Positions 24,101-35,193 of a stretch of DNA of 64,000 nucleotides are shown here, in pieces (position 1 is the first letter of the stretch; the number at the start of each line of letters is the position of its first letter). This DNA comes from Nelumbo lutea. Its lineage: Eukaryota > Streptophyta > Magnoliopsida > Proteales > Nelumbonaceae. The stretch lies in contig JAKGHH010000005.1 of the NCBI GenBank assembly GCA_022828595.1, positions 61,871,655 to 61,935,654 on the forward strand. Reading direction: 5' to 3'. A program made the position numbers and the translations under genes. A model generated the notes under the pieces. That model made no database searches. It saw only the letters and a list, made by a program, of their open reading frames with translations, and was not told where the DNA came from.

Positions 24101-27100
24101 GCCTGATCTCAATATCTTTTTTTTTTTTAATCAGAAACGGCAACTTTCATTAGACATATTAAGAGAATACATTGTCACCACCCAGTCAAGGGTGTTTACC
24201 CCAAGAAAAGTACTTTATGATTACAGAAGAGCCCAAAACAAGTTTTCCCTGAAAGTTCCTTGCTTTGCAAGGGTGTCAGCTAGTCCCTTCGCTGACCTCC
24301 TTGTCCACTTGAACAGTGCCCCAACCTCCCTTGCTAAGCAGTTTATTTCCCTCATGAATTGTCAATGTACCCAGGCCCCCAAGTTATGTGACTGCAACCA
24401 CCCAATTAATAGTTTAGAGTCCCCCTCTACCTCAATCTGGTGTAAGCCCCATTGTTTAGCCAGTCTTAGACCTTATAGAAAGGCCATAATTTCTGCTCTC
24501 AAAGAGTGTCTATCACCTATCAGACCTGAATACAGTGCAACCAGTCTGCCCTCCCTGTCTCTGAAAGCTCCTCCCACCCCAGAGGGACCAGGGTTTCCTA
24601 AGGAACTCCCATCGAAGTTCAGCTTCACCCATTGATGTGCAGGAGGGATCCATTGCTCCTTTAACACAGACCTCAATGAGGAAGAGTTTGCCACAGTGTA
24701 CCATCCTCTAAACAAATCATCAGCTGAATAATCTTTAAATAAAGGGGATGCTTTAACCCAATGAATGACCTTGGTAGATATGTAGTCAATGATTTGCTCC
24801 TTAGATCTTTCAGAACCCTGGAAGATCCTATTGATTCTTTCTTCCCAAATTCACCACAAAAGAGCTGCTCTTGTTGCTCTCCACAATGCTCTCCCCTTCT
24901 TTGGAGGTCTAAAGAAGTTCGGATCAAAGAGTCTTACTACATCCGAAGGAGGGGTCCACCTGCATCCAAAGAGAGGAAAACCAATTCCAAACAAAGGCTA
25001 CAAAAGGACAGGATATAAATAAGTGTGTAATGGTCTTGCCACAGGCCAAGCAGAGGCTACACACGTGGGGTGAAAGGCAATAGTTTGGCCTTCTTTTTTG
25101 CAGCATATCTAAGTTGTTGATTTTCTGGAGTACTACCTCCCAGCAAAAGGCCCTTATTTTGGGGGGTACAAGGTTACACCAAACCTCCTTTGTTGGGAAG
25201 GTTCCTGCCAAGTTAGATGAATCGAGAAGAGCATTGTAAAAAGAAGCACTAGTGAAAAACCCAGAAGGAGAGGCTGACCAAATTCCACTATCCAAGCAAG
25301 ACTGATTAAGGAACAGAGTATTAAGAAGGGCAATTAGATCATCAACCATACCCATTTCGGACTCCCTCAACCCCCTCCTCAGACCCAAATCCCAAGAGTT
25401 ACCATTCAGATAGACAGAGGAAATGGTTTTTTCTTTATTCAACGAAAGAGAGTAGATGGACGGGAATCTATCCTTGAGGGAGACATCCCCAAACCAGACA
25501 TCTTCCCAGAATCGGACTTTATTCCCTGCACAAGCATCAAGTCTGATAAATGGAAGAAATGAGGGTAAAACACCATGGATAGCTTTCCAAAGAGATGACC
25601 GGGATGCCCTAGGGTCAAGACCAGTATCCCACCTGTTTTCTGCCACCTGTGCCACAAGTTGTCCTGTTCCAGAGTTAGTCTCCACAACCACTTTCCCAAA
25701 AAGGCTGTATTCCTTAGCTTTATGTTTCCTATACCCAACCCTCCACTATCTCTACTTCTAGAGACCACCTCCCACTTCACCAAGTGATCTTTGTATCCCC
25801 TGGTTTCCATAAGAAATCTCCCATTAATTTCTCCAGTTTAAAAGCCACACTAGTGGGGATCTTGAAGGTATAAAGGAAGTAAATTGGTAGGTTTGCCAAA
25901 GTTGATTTTATTAGGGTAATTCTTCCTCCCAGAGAGATGTAATTTCTCTTCCATCCTACTAGTCTCTTTGAGAATCTTTCCAAAACTGGGTACCAAAAGC
26001 TTTCCAACTTTGGATTCCCTCCTAAAGGTAATCCTAGATACTCTAACGGCCAATCACCAGCTTCACATCCCAACACTCTAGCAAGGATTCCTACCTCTTC
26101 TTCTGATTTATTAACCCCTACCACACAGTTCTTTCCCCAATTAATTTTGAGATTAGAGGCCTTTTCAAACTGATTTACCAACCTCTTCAAATTGATTAAC
26201 TCCTCTTGCTCCACTCCACAAAAAACAATAATATCGTCTGCAAATTGAAGATGAGTAACCACCACTGCGTCCCTCCCAATTCTCCAACCTCTGATCAAAT
26301 TATTAGAATCAGCCCTAGCAATTAGAACACTTAAGACATCGGCTACTAGGGTGAAAAGGAAGGGGGAAAGGGGATCCCCTTGTCTAAGACCCCTCTTAAC
26401 TGGGAAAAAGTTCCTAGCTACCCCATTAACCAAGATGGAATAATGACAAGAGGAGATACATCCCTTTATCCATTTACATCACCTCACTCCAAAGCCTCTA
26501 CGCCTCAAAACTTATAGAAGAAACTCCCAGTCCACCAAATCATAGGCTTTCTCAAGATCAAGCTTATAAACCATGCCTTTCTCCTTTTTTCGGCCCTTAT
26601 ACTCCACACATTCATTTGCAATGAGGACTTGATCTATTATTTGTCTTCCGAAAATGAAGGCACCTTGGTTTGGAGAGATCAATCCCACCAGGCTTATAGG
26701 TCAATAGTCTTTCGGGTGGGACGCTTCTGGCTTCTCGGGGCCGGCCCTCCACTCAAAGTCACCCAAACTCTCTCTAACACCTCCACTGACAGCAAAGAAG
26801 ATTTGAAGTGGTTCACCAAGGCTTCTGCTATGTCATCTTCCCTAGTTAAAATTTGTCCATCCCACTCCAATTGGGATATAAAATTCTCTCTCTTTCTTCC
26901 GTTGGCCAACAAATGGAATCAACGTAAAGCTATTCTCCATGCCAAAATTTTCCAAGGCCATTTTTTATACATCTTGTGAAGGATTTTACTTATAAGATAC
27001 AATATAATTCTGCCAAACAAAAACAGCAACAACAATAATTAAAAAAGTAAAAGTATATTACTGAGATTTACGAAATACAAATGATCAATGTTATTATGAA

Positions 27101-30100
27101 CCAAACCCTGCTTTTGCTAGTCCACTTACCAAAAAGACTTTCACTTTGAGAAGGAAAACAAAAGCACCAAGGAGTCTTGTCTTTCTCCTTGTTTCATGGA
27201 AATTAAATGTTCAGTCGGAGGATGGGGTGTAAGCAGGATGCCCTTGAAAAGAAAAAGAGGGGGGGGGGGGGGAGGAAACATCATTGTTTTTGTCCTTTCT
27301 ACCAGGATAATGTACAGTGTTGTATGAATAAGAGTATATAGGGGCATAATTTTCTTTTTTTTTTTTTTTTGATAAATACCAGAGGGGCATAATACTAGAC
27401 ACAAGCAGCATATCTGGTGATGGCTTCTTTATCTTGTCTGCTTCTGTATGAGCCCACCTAGAGATATTTCATTTCCATCAAAGGAGATTTGAGGGTGTTC
27501 CATTCCATAAAAATTGCCTTTGTATAAGGTTCACTTCTCTTGATAATATCCTTACTAATAGTCACTTGGTGAGAAGGAATTGAACCATGACAAAGTTGTG
27601 CTTACTGTGTAAAATGGCCAAAGAGAACGTTATTCACTTGCTTCCAAGTTTTAGATCCACCATGGCAAGTTCAGGTCTGGCTCCTAATAAAGTTTGAAGT
27701 TCTTTGGGCACATCCAACTTCTTTGAGCTGCAAATATGTTGGCATATTTAGAAGGATTGCCTGCAAGTTCTTGGGGAGTAAGCAACGTATCATTGGAAGG
27801 GGTTATTGTGAAACCGAGATGGCTGTTAATGCATTGGTATTCCTCTAAGTTTGCTGATGTAAAGCTTTTTTTCCATTTCTTATCCTTGATCTGAGGTTGC
27901 CCTTCTTTGTCTTTCTATAACTCCAATACCCAAACTCCTTGTTGATTCTTCTTTGTATTCATTCTTGTTTGAGGAGCTTTCCCTATGCTTTCCTTAAATA
28001 TAATCTTCACATATCAAAAGGTAAAAAGAAAGCTCTGAAGATTGGTAGGAACAAGATATAAAGGTATAAGTTTATGATTTTCACTAATTTATAATTTTAT
28101 ACATTTTAATGTATAACTTGTAATTTATTGTAAACCAAATTTTCTCCTGATAGTGTACAAAGTCTTACAGTTTGGGATTTTTTTATAGGAAATCGTAACT
28201 TTCATGAACTTTTAAAGAAAATTAGTACAACTATCACCTTCCAAGGAAGGTGATCCCCCCATTTACAGTAGCCTTACAAGCATGCCCAAAAAAGAGTTTC
28301 CCTAGAAACCCCTCGCTTAGGTTTTGGCATGCAATGAAGGTGGCACTGGCTTTGATAATGAGTAATCTGTCATTCTGTTGTGACGTTGTGGAGGAAAGAC
28401 TTCTTTATGTGTTCTCACATCAGGTTCCTGTTTATTGTTTTATCCTTTTCATTTCTGTGTATTTGTGTTTGGGGGAGAGGGTATTTTCAATCATTGGGTA
28501 CTATTCTTATGTTTTATGAATCTATCTTCAATCTGGTTGCTTGCCAGTTTTTTCCTGCTTCTTAGGTGCATCAGAATGCATTAGAGATCTTTTAATAGTT
28601 TTACATGGTATGATGAATTGTTTTAAGTTTTCCCCTCTCTCGATTTTTTTCCTTGGATGGAACCTTTTGATTCCTCTTTGGTGTTTTCTTGTATATAACT
28701 CTGTTTTACATGGAAAATTGTAATTTGTCAAAAAGAAAAACAGGCTCCATTGATTGACATAATCCAGCTTACATACCAAAAGTGGAAGAAATGGCATTAG
28801 CTCTTTTTTCATGTTCCACTTCCATATAAACATTCCAATGTTGAAAAAAGAATACCTCATCAGGAACGACACCATTTCTTCTCATGTCACTGTAGATATT
28901 CAGTGCAAAATCCAAATCACCCGTCTGGCTGCAACTATTAACAGCAATAGTGTAAACATCAGGGGTGCCCTTGATGTTATATTCATGGATCATCATGTAT
29001 ACTTCTCGTGCCCGATCAACCTGAAATAAGTCATTTGCCTATAGTATTATTTTAAACAAGGAGACAATTTCCTATATTAAAGGGAAAGAATTTATCCATG
29101 GTTTAAAATGTATACAAATTTCCTAATATGACATATTTCCATTTCCATATGTACAAACACAAAATATTAGTGATATGTCTTGAAATATTCTCTAGTCTGT
29201 TAAAAATCCTCTATATTGTTATCAAAAAGTTCTACTTTGTTAATTATATTAATGTAAGATTTTTATTAGTTATTCCAATTTACATGTACATAGATATGGC
29301 ATATAAAAGAAAGGCCATTACTGATTACCCAATGTTGGTCCCAGCTATCTGGGGTCTTAGGAGGTGTAGACTGGATACAGTCCTAACCTTTGGTACAAAG
29401 TGGCCACTCTCAGACAGCGAGATACAAGCCCATGTTCTCACGCTTGCCAGCCTGAGATTTTACCATTGCACCAAGTAATGGTCCTCTCATAGATATCATC
29501 CACATAATATGTTTCTATGCGACACTATACTCTTCGAGCCCATTATTTTTTTGAGTTTATCATTATAGATACTATTTCTTTATTATTTTCCTTTATAAAT
29601 TATTTTTAATTATACATATTTTAATGAAATAAAGTCAATACTTTAATATTTCAAACTCTTGTAAGAGTTAGGAAAAATTCTGCCAGCAGCCAGTATGAGC
29701 TTGTCTTACATTGCCAGTCCTAAGCCCAAATAAAGGAGGAGGGTTGTGTCAGATTGGCAGTTGGTGCAAAAGCTTTTGCCAAACTCTCATGGTCATGGAT
29801 CCTGATTTGTCTTTTTATATTCATATCATAACTTTTATATTAAACAAAGCAAAGCACAATAAAGTTTATAGCTATTTACTGGGTATTATAAAATAATTTT
29901 TAAACCCTTAATTTATTCCAAGCAAAGTAGGAGGTCATCTTGAAATGGTACGAAAATTTTAAGAGCATCATTTTTATCATTCTATAATGATATAGTTATT
30001 TAAAAGGGTATGTCATTTTATATCTTCAAAAAATATTAACAGATATTTTCATATATTAATATTTACAGTGTTATAAAAATTTATAATAAATTTATACATT

Positions 30101-33100
30101 ATTTCCAATATTTCTGACATTTTCTTATTTTTAAATTGGTTGACATTTAGATTTGAACCAACATTTCAAACATTGATAAACTACACTTATATTAATTAAA
30201 GAAACAATACCAACAATAGGGTAGAATAAAAAAGAGATGTGTAGTTATCCAAGTGAAAATCACCTGACGATTTTCAAATTTCAACAAAGAAAAAAAAAAG
30301 GTAACAAGCTCACCTGACCAGCTTGTGTGCACGTCTTTATTAAAGCACCAACAGTGACATGATCTGGGTCTATGGGCTGGTTCTCAGTTCTCATTTCTGC
30401 TAAGACATCAAAAGCACGATCCACTGCTCCTGATTGACCACATGCAGTGATAAGTGCATTGAATACAACTCGATCAGGCTTCACTTTCTACTGCATATAA
30501 AACCTTGCTCAGTGTGAAGATTTATTTCGGAACTCAAATATAGAAGCATACAAGAATGAGTGACTCAGGAACCACATCTTTTTGGAGAACATGCTCAGGT
30601 CAATTATAGCTTTCAAATTGTCATTACAATGGAAAGCTAAGTAGGGTACAGATGCTTTGGATCTAGAACATAAACAACTTCCAGAGCATAATAATAGAAA
30701 AAAGTATCTTCTACATAACAGTGGTCCAAGGCCCTCGATGTAAGATAAAATACAAGCCTATAATACACTACATACCTTGGATCTCATTATTCCATAGGCA
30801 CCAAAAGCCTTAGCCACCTGACCAGCCCTAGCACAGCCATCGATCAATGCTCCATATGTATGAGCATTTGGTTCTACTCCAGCATTAACCATTTCATGAA
30901 AGACCTATGGAGACAACTTCTGATCCATTCAATTGAGGAAAACTCAAAAGGCAGAAAAAGGATAGATTACATGCTAGCCATGATACAAAACATCAATCTG
31001 GACAACCTTGCATCAAAGCATTTCTAACTATTTACATACGTACATATATAGCTGTGCTGGGTCACATTGATTACACTTGCCAGACATCAATGAGAAAGCA
31101 ATGTGAAATAATGCACCCTAAAGTTTTGTTCTTGCAGAGACCAGGAGATGTATGAAAGACATCATGAAGTGAAAATGCGAGAAGATAAAAATTCAAATAC
31201 TAATAATTGCCTGTAGTAGGAGAAATTCAGTAAGAATGCCTTACTTCAAACATAGCATCAACTTTCCCACTTTTAGCACAAGTTGATATTAGAGTAGTGT
31301 AAAGTTTGCAGTCAGCCTTAAGTCCAGCCTCCTTGACAAATTGCAGAACTTGGAAAGCTCCTAAATGAAGATCAATAGATCAGAGACCATATGAATGTAT
31401 AATTATATCTAGACTTACTGACTGACGGGGCAAACCCAATTAAACAACAAGTTGACAGTGAAATTCAATTACCATCTGAATCTTGACAACTCGCACACAC
31501 AGACAAAAGCATATTGAATGTACTCATGGTTGGATTAGAAATCAGCTTTATAAAACGAAAAGCTTCATTGACAGCCTTTTGATTTTTGCAAGTGTTAAAG
31601 AATTTTGCATGATATACCTGGAAAGAAAGAAAAAAAAGGTGAAACAAAACTCAAATAATAGCCATAGTAGAAATGGAGTCAATCCAAGTTCCTTACTAGT
31701 TGGGATAATGCTCAGTTGAACTGACTTTATCTGAAGGAGAAACAGACATACCTTATTCATATCCAACAAACCCTTTCTTTCTAGGTCTTCTAGCAATTCT
31801 ACACAGTCAGTTACCCTGGAAAATCAATACAATTTAAAAGATAAGTTCAGAAAGCATATAATATGACAGATAAACCATGAACTGCTACCACCAGGTCAAA
31901 TAAATCATCAAAATCTGATTTGGTAACAAAAAACTGCCTCTGAATTTATTCAGCTTGACCTGAATTTATAAGTTGTAATCATAAGCTTAAAAATTTTCTC
32001 ATGAATGTGAAAATCAATATGATTCAAAATGTAAAAGCTAAAGATAAGTTTTACCTTCCATCACTTAGCAAGCGATTGTAAGCATCAATAGACCCTGATA
32101 TATCATTTCTATCATTGGCATGCAAGCCATTTGGTTGAGGATGGTGTAAATTTCTGTCACCATTCTGAGGTGTAAGTTTTTTCCCTGTATCTCTTGGAAA
32201 TCCCTTGCCTATTCGAAAGTCTTTTCTTCTATGACAAGAACCTTCTTTATAACATGAAAGAGGCATTTTTCTTTCATGATAATCTGAAATTTTACAGGCA
32301 CCCTTATTTTTTGTCAGTTTACAGGTTTTAAATGAAGTCCATAAAGTAAGAAACCCAAAAATACCATCACTACTAACATAAGAGAAAGAAAAAGGTTAAG
32401 CAATGATATTAAGGAATAACCTGTAGTATTATGCAAGCCTTCTGACACTTCTGCTCCGCTCAGCATGTTAGTCCTTAACAATGAAGAAAAGTTACTGTTA
32501 CTGTTCAAGGAAATATGAGGAGGCACTGTTTTTAGACTACTGAAGTTTGATATAGACCTCACTCCTGACTGATTTTCTTCATAAAATGTGTGAATTTCTT
32601 CTCTGAAAGATGGCCTGAAGAAGCCATTATATGTGGAAACTTGAACTTCACCTTCATCATCCAATTCGTTCTTGAATTGGTGTTCTTGACTTACTTCTGC
32701 AGGCACATGCTTTAAATGAATGACAGAAGCAGATTTAGGGTCAACCAGTAGCCCAGACAATTCAGACCATGGAACAGCTTCCTCTTGATATCCTTTTAAC
32801 ACCAACTCTGGCATATCCTTTGCAAAACGTACTTTTTCTCCAGAAGCTGATTCACCAAGTACAGGAGATGAAAGAGTTGGATCCATGCTTTCTGTTTCCT
32901 TTGTCAAAATAGAACTTTTGGTACTGCAAACAGAATATGATAACTCTGATGCTTCAGTGAAGGGGCTTTCTTCAAACATCAAAGCAGTTTTCTTAAACTG
33001 GGACAACTGCACCTCTTTCTCTAAATTATTATGCCCCTTCTCACTGGTTTCTTCAAATATAGCTTTTAATTCTTCTGCGGGGGTTCCATCACTAATTTTT

Positions 33101-34326
33101 TCAAGATCCAGAATCTGATTATCAACACTCTGATTAGTGAAATCTCTGCTTTGTTTGGATAATGCAAGATTCTGAAATTCGTCAGGATCTTGGGTACCTG
33201 AAGACTATAGAAATGAAATTGCATAAGTATTAGAATGTTGGCTTTACAACACTGTTCTTTCATAAATGAAGGTAAATTACATTGTCACTCCTAGAAGGCA
33301 AACAAAAATGCCTAAATCTATTATAGATGATGAATTTAGCATGCCAAACGCCCAGTATAGCAAAGAATGCTTATCGTTGATGCTTTAGTGAAGATTAGCA
33401 AAAAAAAACATGAAATAACAAAATGTTAACCCAGCCAGAGTTAAATGCTCCAAGAGAGATCTTATAGGACTTTAGATTCTGCACATCGCATTTAGTCCAT
33501 GCCCAGTGAAGGGAGGATTAATGACTTGATTTTGTCGGTGGAGCAGAAACATAAGAAATTAGAGTCATATTCTGGGTCAATTGAGTGTTTAATGTGACCG
33601 CTATGGACGCATGAAATGTTTTGCACTTCGCCCTCGATAGGTTCTTTTAGTATGAAAGAAAGAAAGAAAGAAAAAGGCTTATCAGGGGCAAACCAGATTT
33701 GATGCGTCCATAGCGACTACATCGGGACTTGCAAAGATGTTCGAGCACAAATGTTTCTAATTGCCTGTGAGTTCTGACAAACTACGAATACTGGACTTAT
33801 ACTCTCAGCTCACAAAGGTTGGGAAGAAACTATTTGCATCACAAAACGAGATAAAAAAATCCAGAGAAATAACAGCAAATGACAAATTCAAGCAACTTTC
33901 ACATACAACATCAAACAACAAGATGAATTCAAGCAAGCTCAGATTACAGAAAAGAAAAGATAGGAAAAGAACTCCAAAATCTCAACTCACCTCTTGCGCA
34001 TCCTTCTTTCTTCTGGTATGAACTAAATAAACTACAGTAAGGGCCGAGACAGTGGCGATAGCGACAATGACAAGAAACGGTTTTGAATACAAAGACGCTC
34101 TGGGGAGAAGTCGGGGGGATTGAATCAGAAACCCTAATTTCTTGCATTTCCTTCGAAAACGAGCACCAGGAAACCTCAAGCGGTCATAAGAGCCAAGAAA
34201 TTCTCTTCGAAGAGAACAAAATCGAGGTGACGAAGTCGAAGAAGAAGAAGAAGAGTAGGACGAAGAGATAGTAAAACAGGAGACCAAGGTTAGATTCTGG
34301 GCTTTTGCAGATAAATTCACATCCAT
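15200..34326 (-). CDS. MRL1: MRL1-like pentatricopeptide repeat protein, chloroplast rbcL mRNA maturation
   Basis: MRL1 proteins bind the 5' end of chloroplast rbcL mRNA and stabilise its processed form. Nineteen exons on the minus strand: 34326-33991, 33204-32421, 32283-32055, 31815-31752, 31617-31473, 31360-31245, 30904-30776, 30487-30314, 29020-28856, 23467-23327, 21095-20996, 18711-18603, 18502-18411, 18170-18080, 16975-16744, 16652-16560, 16071-16023, 15649-15556 and 15434-15200. All have GT-AG ends and matching phases and total 3378 nt, 1125 aa, close to the size I know for MRL1 (about 1.1 k residues). The order is a Ser/Arg-rich transit-like N-terminus, a hydrophobic segment at about 84-102, an acidic low-complexity region to about 440, PPR repeats at about 475-860 (for example VYTIAVNSCSQTGDLDFALN) and a conserved C-terminal domain ending near KLSLE. 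The start MDVNLSAK is preferred; an in-frame ATG at 34431 would add 35 residues. No break is visible, so the gene looks functional despite transposon-filled introns. Confidence 0.93.
16976..18079 (-). other. MRL1 intron 14 (1.1 kb)
   Basis: Joins AAA-TG to G-ACA, completing a Trp codon. It contains half of a PIF/Harbinger-type MITE (17295 onward). The remainder is AT-rich with no recognised feature. Confidence 0.8.
17295..17590. mobile_element. PIF/Harbinger-type MITE, one-ended copy
   Basis: Begins TAA then GGCATTGTTTGGTGGTACTTTG, the typical tourist-like start. The body matches, base by base with gaps, the reverse complement of the element at 62060-62669: AGTACAAAGCACGTGG, TTTTTCAAAAACATG and GCATTTGAATGTAAGTCAAT. 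The right terminal repeat was not found, so it seems truncated. Confidence 0.7.
18712..20995 (-). other. MRL1 intron 11 (2.3 kb)
   Basis: Separates the exon ending ...ITSL and the exon starting GNQLQKAV. AT-rich. It contains ACGATTCACAATTC-like degenerate repeats near 19850-20400 but no element I can classify. Confidence 0.7.
21590..22030 (+). mobile_element. LINE 3' fragment with RNase H C-terminus, antisense to MRL1
   Basis: The plus-strand frame 21761-21982 reads VREVRALAAKLNASFAW and then TPRSVNRLADSLAKLGA. These are the last helices of a LINE RNase H domain, with the R-x-x-N-x-x-AD-x-LAK signature. A short AT-rich 3' UTR and an A-rich end at about 22053 follow. It is 5'-truncated and sits in MRL1 intron 10. 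Confidence 0.75.
22660..23164 (-). mobile_element. Probable solo LTR
   Basis: It runs from TGTTATGG to CTATAACA, a TG...CA LTR with a short imperfect inverted terminal repeat. On the minus strand TCCTATTTAAGGAG is TATA-like and is followed by an AATAAA-containing stretch, so transcription would run in MRL1's direction. CAATA occurs immediately left (22655-22659) and as CAATA at 23163-23167, overlapping the CA end, so the target duplication is ambiguous. No internal domain or second LTR is nearby. It contains a 42-bp tandem duplication. Confidence 0.55.
22903..22988 (+). repeat. Tandem duplication of about 42 bp
   Basis: AATCTATCCTACTGAACTGA followed by TAAGATAAGA occurs twice in a row with small differences, inside the probable solo LTR. 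Confidence 0.8.
24117..26985 (-). mobile_element. 5'-truncated L1-type LINE with RT, zf-RVT and RNase H remnants
   Basis: Poly-T at 24117-24129 marks the 3' end on the minus strand. Going down the minus strand there is a linker (26912-26694), reverse transcriptase with LEKAYD (about 26560-26530), GLRQGDPLSPFLF and QFADDI (26433-25777), a zf-RVT-type region with SLWKAIHGVLP, WCNLVPPKIRAFCWEVV and LCLACGKTITHLFISCPF (25691-24924), and RNase H with KLNFDGSSLGNPGPSG (24715-24473). The endonuclease is missing, and stops and frameshifts separate the blocks, so it is dead. It lies in the same orientation as MRL1. No target duplication was identified. Confidence 0.92.
25777..26433 (-). pseudogene. 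LINE reverse transcriptase core (open stretch)
   Basis: A 218-codon open stretch inside the LINE. It carries GLRQGDPLSPFLF (RT motif), QFADDIIVF (catalytic Asp pair), NLKINWGKN, EYLGLPLG and WKRNYISLGGRITLI in the order expected for non-LTR RTs. An upstream stop separates it from the LEKAYD block that carries the first catalytic Asp. It is part of a dead element. Confidence 0.9.
28186..28345 (-). mobile_element. LINE 3' tail fragment
   Basis: T-rich then GGAAATCGTAACTTTCATGA, followed by CCC/AAGAGTTTCCC-like sequence in the same order as the 3' end of the LINE at 24117. No coding remnant is recognisable. It seems to be a very short 5'-truncated copy. Confidence 0.45.
29021..30313 (-). other. 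MRL1 intron 8 (1.3 kb)
   Basis: Separates PPR exons ending CTQAGQ and starting VDRAREVY. It contains a SINE-like element (29331-29476); the remainder is AT-rich and unremarkable. Confidence 0.8.
29331..29476 (-). mobile_element. tRNA-derived SINE-like element, copy 2
   Basis: On the minus strand it begins TTGGTGCAATGGTAAAATC, a good RNA polymerase III box A. It continues through GGCTGGCAAGCG and GGGCTTGTATCTC (weak box B) and ends at GGGACCAACATTGGG. The same body order appears at 10216-10366. No tail or target duplication was resolved. Confidence 0.6.
33599..33715. repeat. Perfect 14-bp inverted repeat in MRL1 intron 1
   Basis: CGCTATGGACGCAT at 33599-33612 is exactly the reverse complement of ATGCGTCCATAGCG at 33702-33715. 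The 89-bp loop contains a GAAAGAAAGAAAG microsatellite. It could be a small hairpin element or the arms of a degraded MITE. Confidence 0.85.
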
Positions 34327-34477
34327 GGAAGCCAGACGCAGAGAAAGGGAGCGGGAGAGGGAAGAGAAAGAAACGTGGAAAGGTGACTGAAACAGTGAAA
34401 CTGTGTGTGTGGAGGGAAGAGGGAGATACATGGTTTCTAATCCATGCGTTGCTAACGTGGCATATCTTTTTGTTTTA
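34327..34477 (-). promoter_or_regulatory. MRL1: MRL1 leader and proximal promoter
   Basis: Only about 150 bp separate the preferred MRL1 start codon from the terminal repeat of the adjacent MITE. The minus strand is open in frame up to another ATG at 34431. No clear TATA box is present. The transcription start therefore lies either in this short stretch or within the MITE. Confidence 0.45.
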
Positions 34478-34637
34478 GGCTGCGTTTGTTTCAGGTGTAA
34501 ATTCAGTTTTACACCGATAAAAAAGTTGGCGCCGGTTCAGTGATTCGATGGAAAATAGAACCGGATTTAAATTTGTACGCTAATGATGCTTGGCCATCAC
34601 AGTGTAAAGTGAAAGGCTTCTACTCTGTTTCTGCTAT

Positions 34638-35193
34638 TAGGGCTATTTACGGGTCGGGTTGGGTTGGTTTATTGAAGTTTTTCCAACCGACCTGACCTGG
34701 TCGGGTTACCTGAGATGGAAACTGAAACCGACCTAGTGTTAAGCAAAACCGACCTAGTCAGTTTGAGTTGGGTTGGGTCAGTTTGGGTCGGTTTCGGCTC
34801 TAAGTTCATCCATGCCCCCTATGGCCACCTAGTTTTCTAGAAATATATTTAAAACTGAAATATGTATTTTAGAAATATATATATATATATATATATATAT
34901 AAACAAAAATATACATACAAATATATTGGAATATATATTTTTTAGAAATATATATCTGACATATTTCATAATATATATTTTTTAGATATAGATATTAGAA
35001 TATATATTTTAAGATATTTCGATTTTTAGTTAAGTAGAAACTAAGTCAGTTCGGTTCAGGTCGGTTTCGGTTTTCAACCGATCCGAACCATCGGTTTATG
35101 AATTTGTACAACCCGAAACCGACCGATGCTGATGAAAACCTGGCCGACTCAGGTTGGGTCGGTCTGGGTTGGGCCTTCTTATGAACAACCCTA
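34638..35193. mobile_element. hAT-type MITE upstream of MRL1
   Basis: Flanked by TCTGCTAT (34630-34637) and TCTACTAT (35194-35201), an 8-bp target duplication with one mismatch. Starts TAGGGCTATTTACGGGTCGG and ends AACAACCCTA. Arms are rich in GGTCGGTT/GGTTGGG, the middle is AT-rich with an AT microsatellite. It lies about 310 bp upstream of the MRL1 start codon. No ORF. Confidence 0.88.
34876..34901 (+). repeat. (AT)n microsatellite
   Basis: About 13 AT units in the loop of the hAT MITE upstream of MRL1. Confidence 0.9.

Larger units (their letters stand above)
23468..28855 (-). other. MRL1 intron 9 (5.4 kb) with LINE insertions
   Basis: Lies between PPR exons ending VVPDE and starting MFLSALID, in phase 0. 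The LINE at 24117-26985 and a LINE tail at about 28186-28345 account for much of it. The stretch 26990-28180 shows no recognised domain, only a poly-G tract (27259-27271) and T-rich runs. The stretch 23878-24080 may be another LINE 3' tail. Confidence 0.8.

Noticed and set aside
24087..24635. 182-codon plus-strand open frame
   Set aside because: It is antisense to the RNase H end of the LINE and has no recognisable domain.
25456..25761. 101-codon plus-strand open frame
   Set aside because: Shadow of the LINE zf-RVT region on the other strand.
24105..26995. Target-site duplication for the intron 9 LINE
   Set aside because: GATCTCAATATC beside the poly-T has no convincing match at the 5' side; GATACAATATAA is too different.
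33991..34431. MRL1 starting at the upstream ATG (34431)
   Set aside because: In frame and possible, but the 35 added residues are low-complexity, while MDVN... matches the start I recall for the family. Kept as an alternative.
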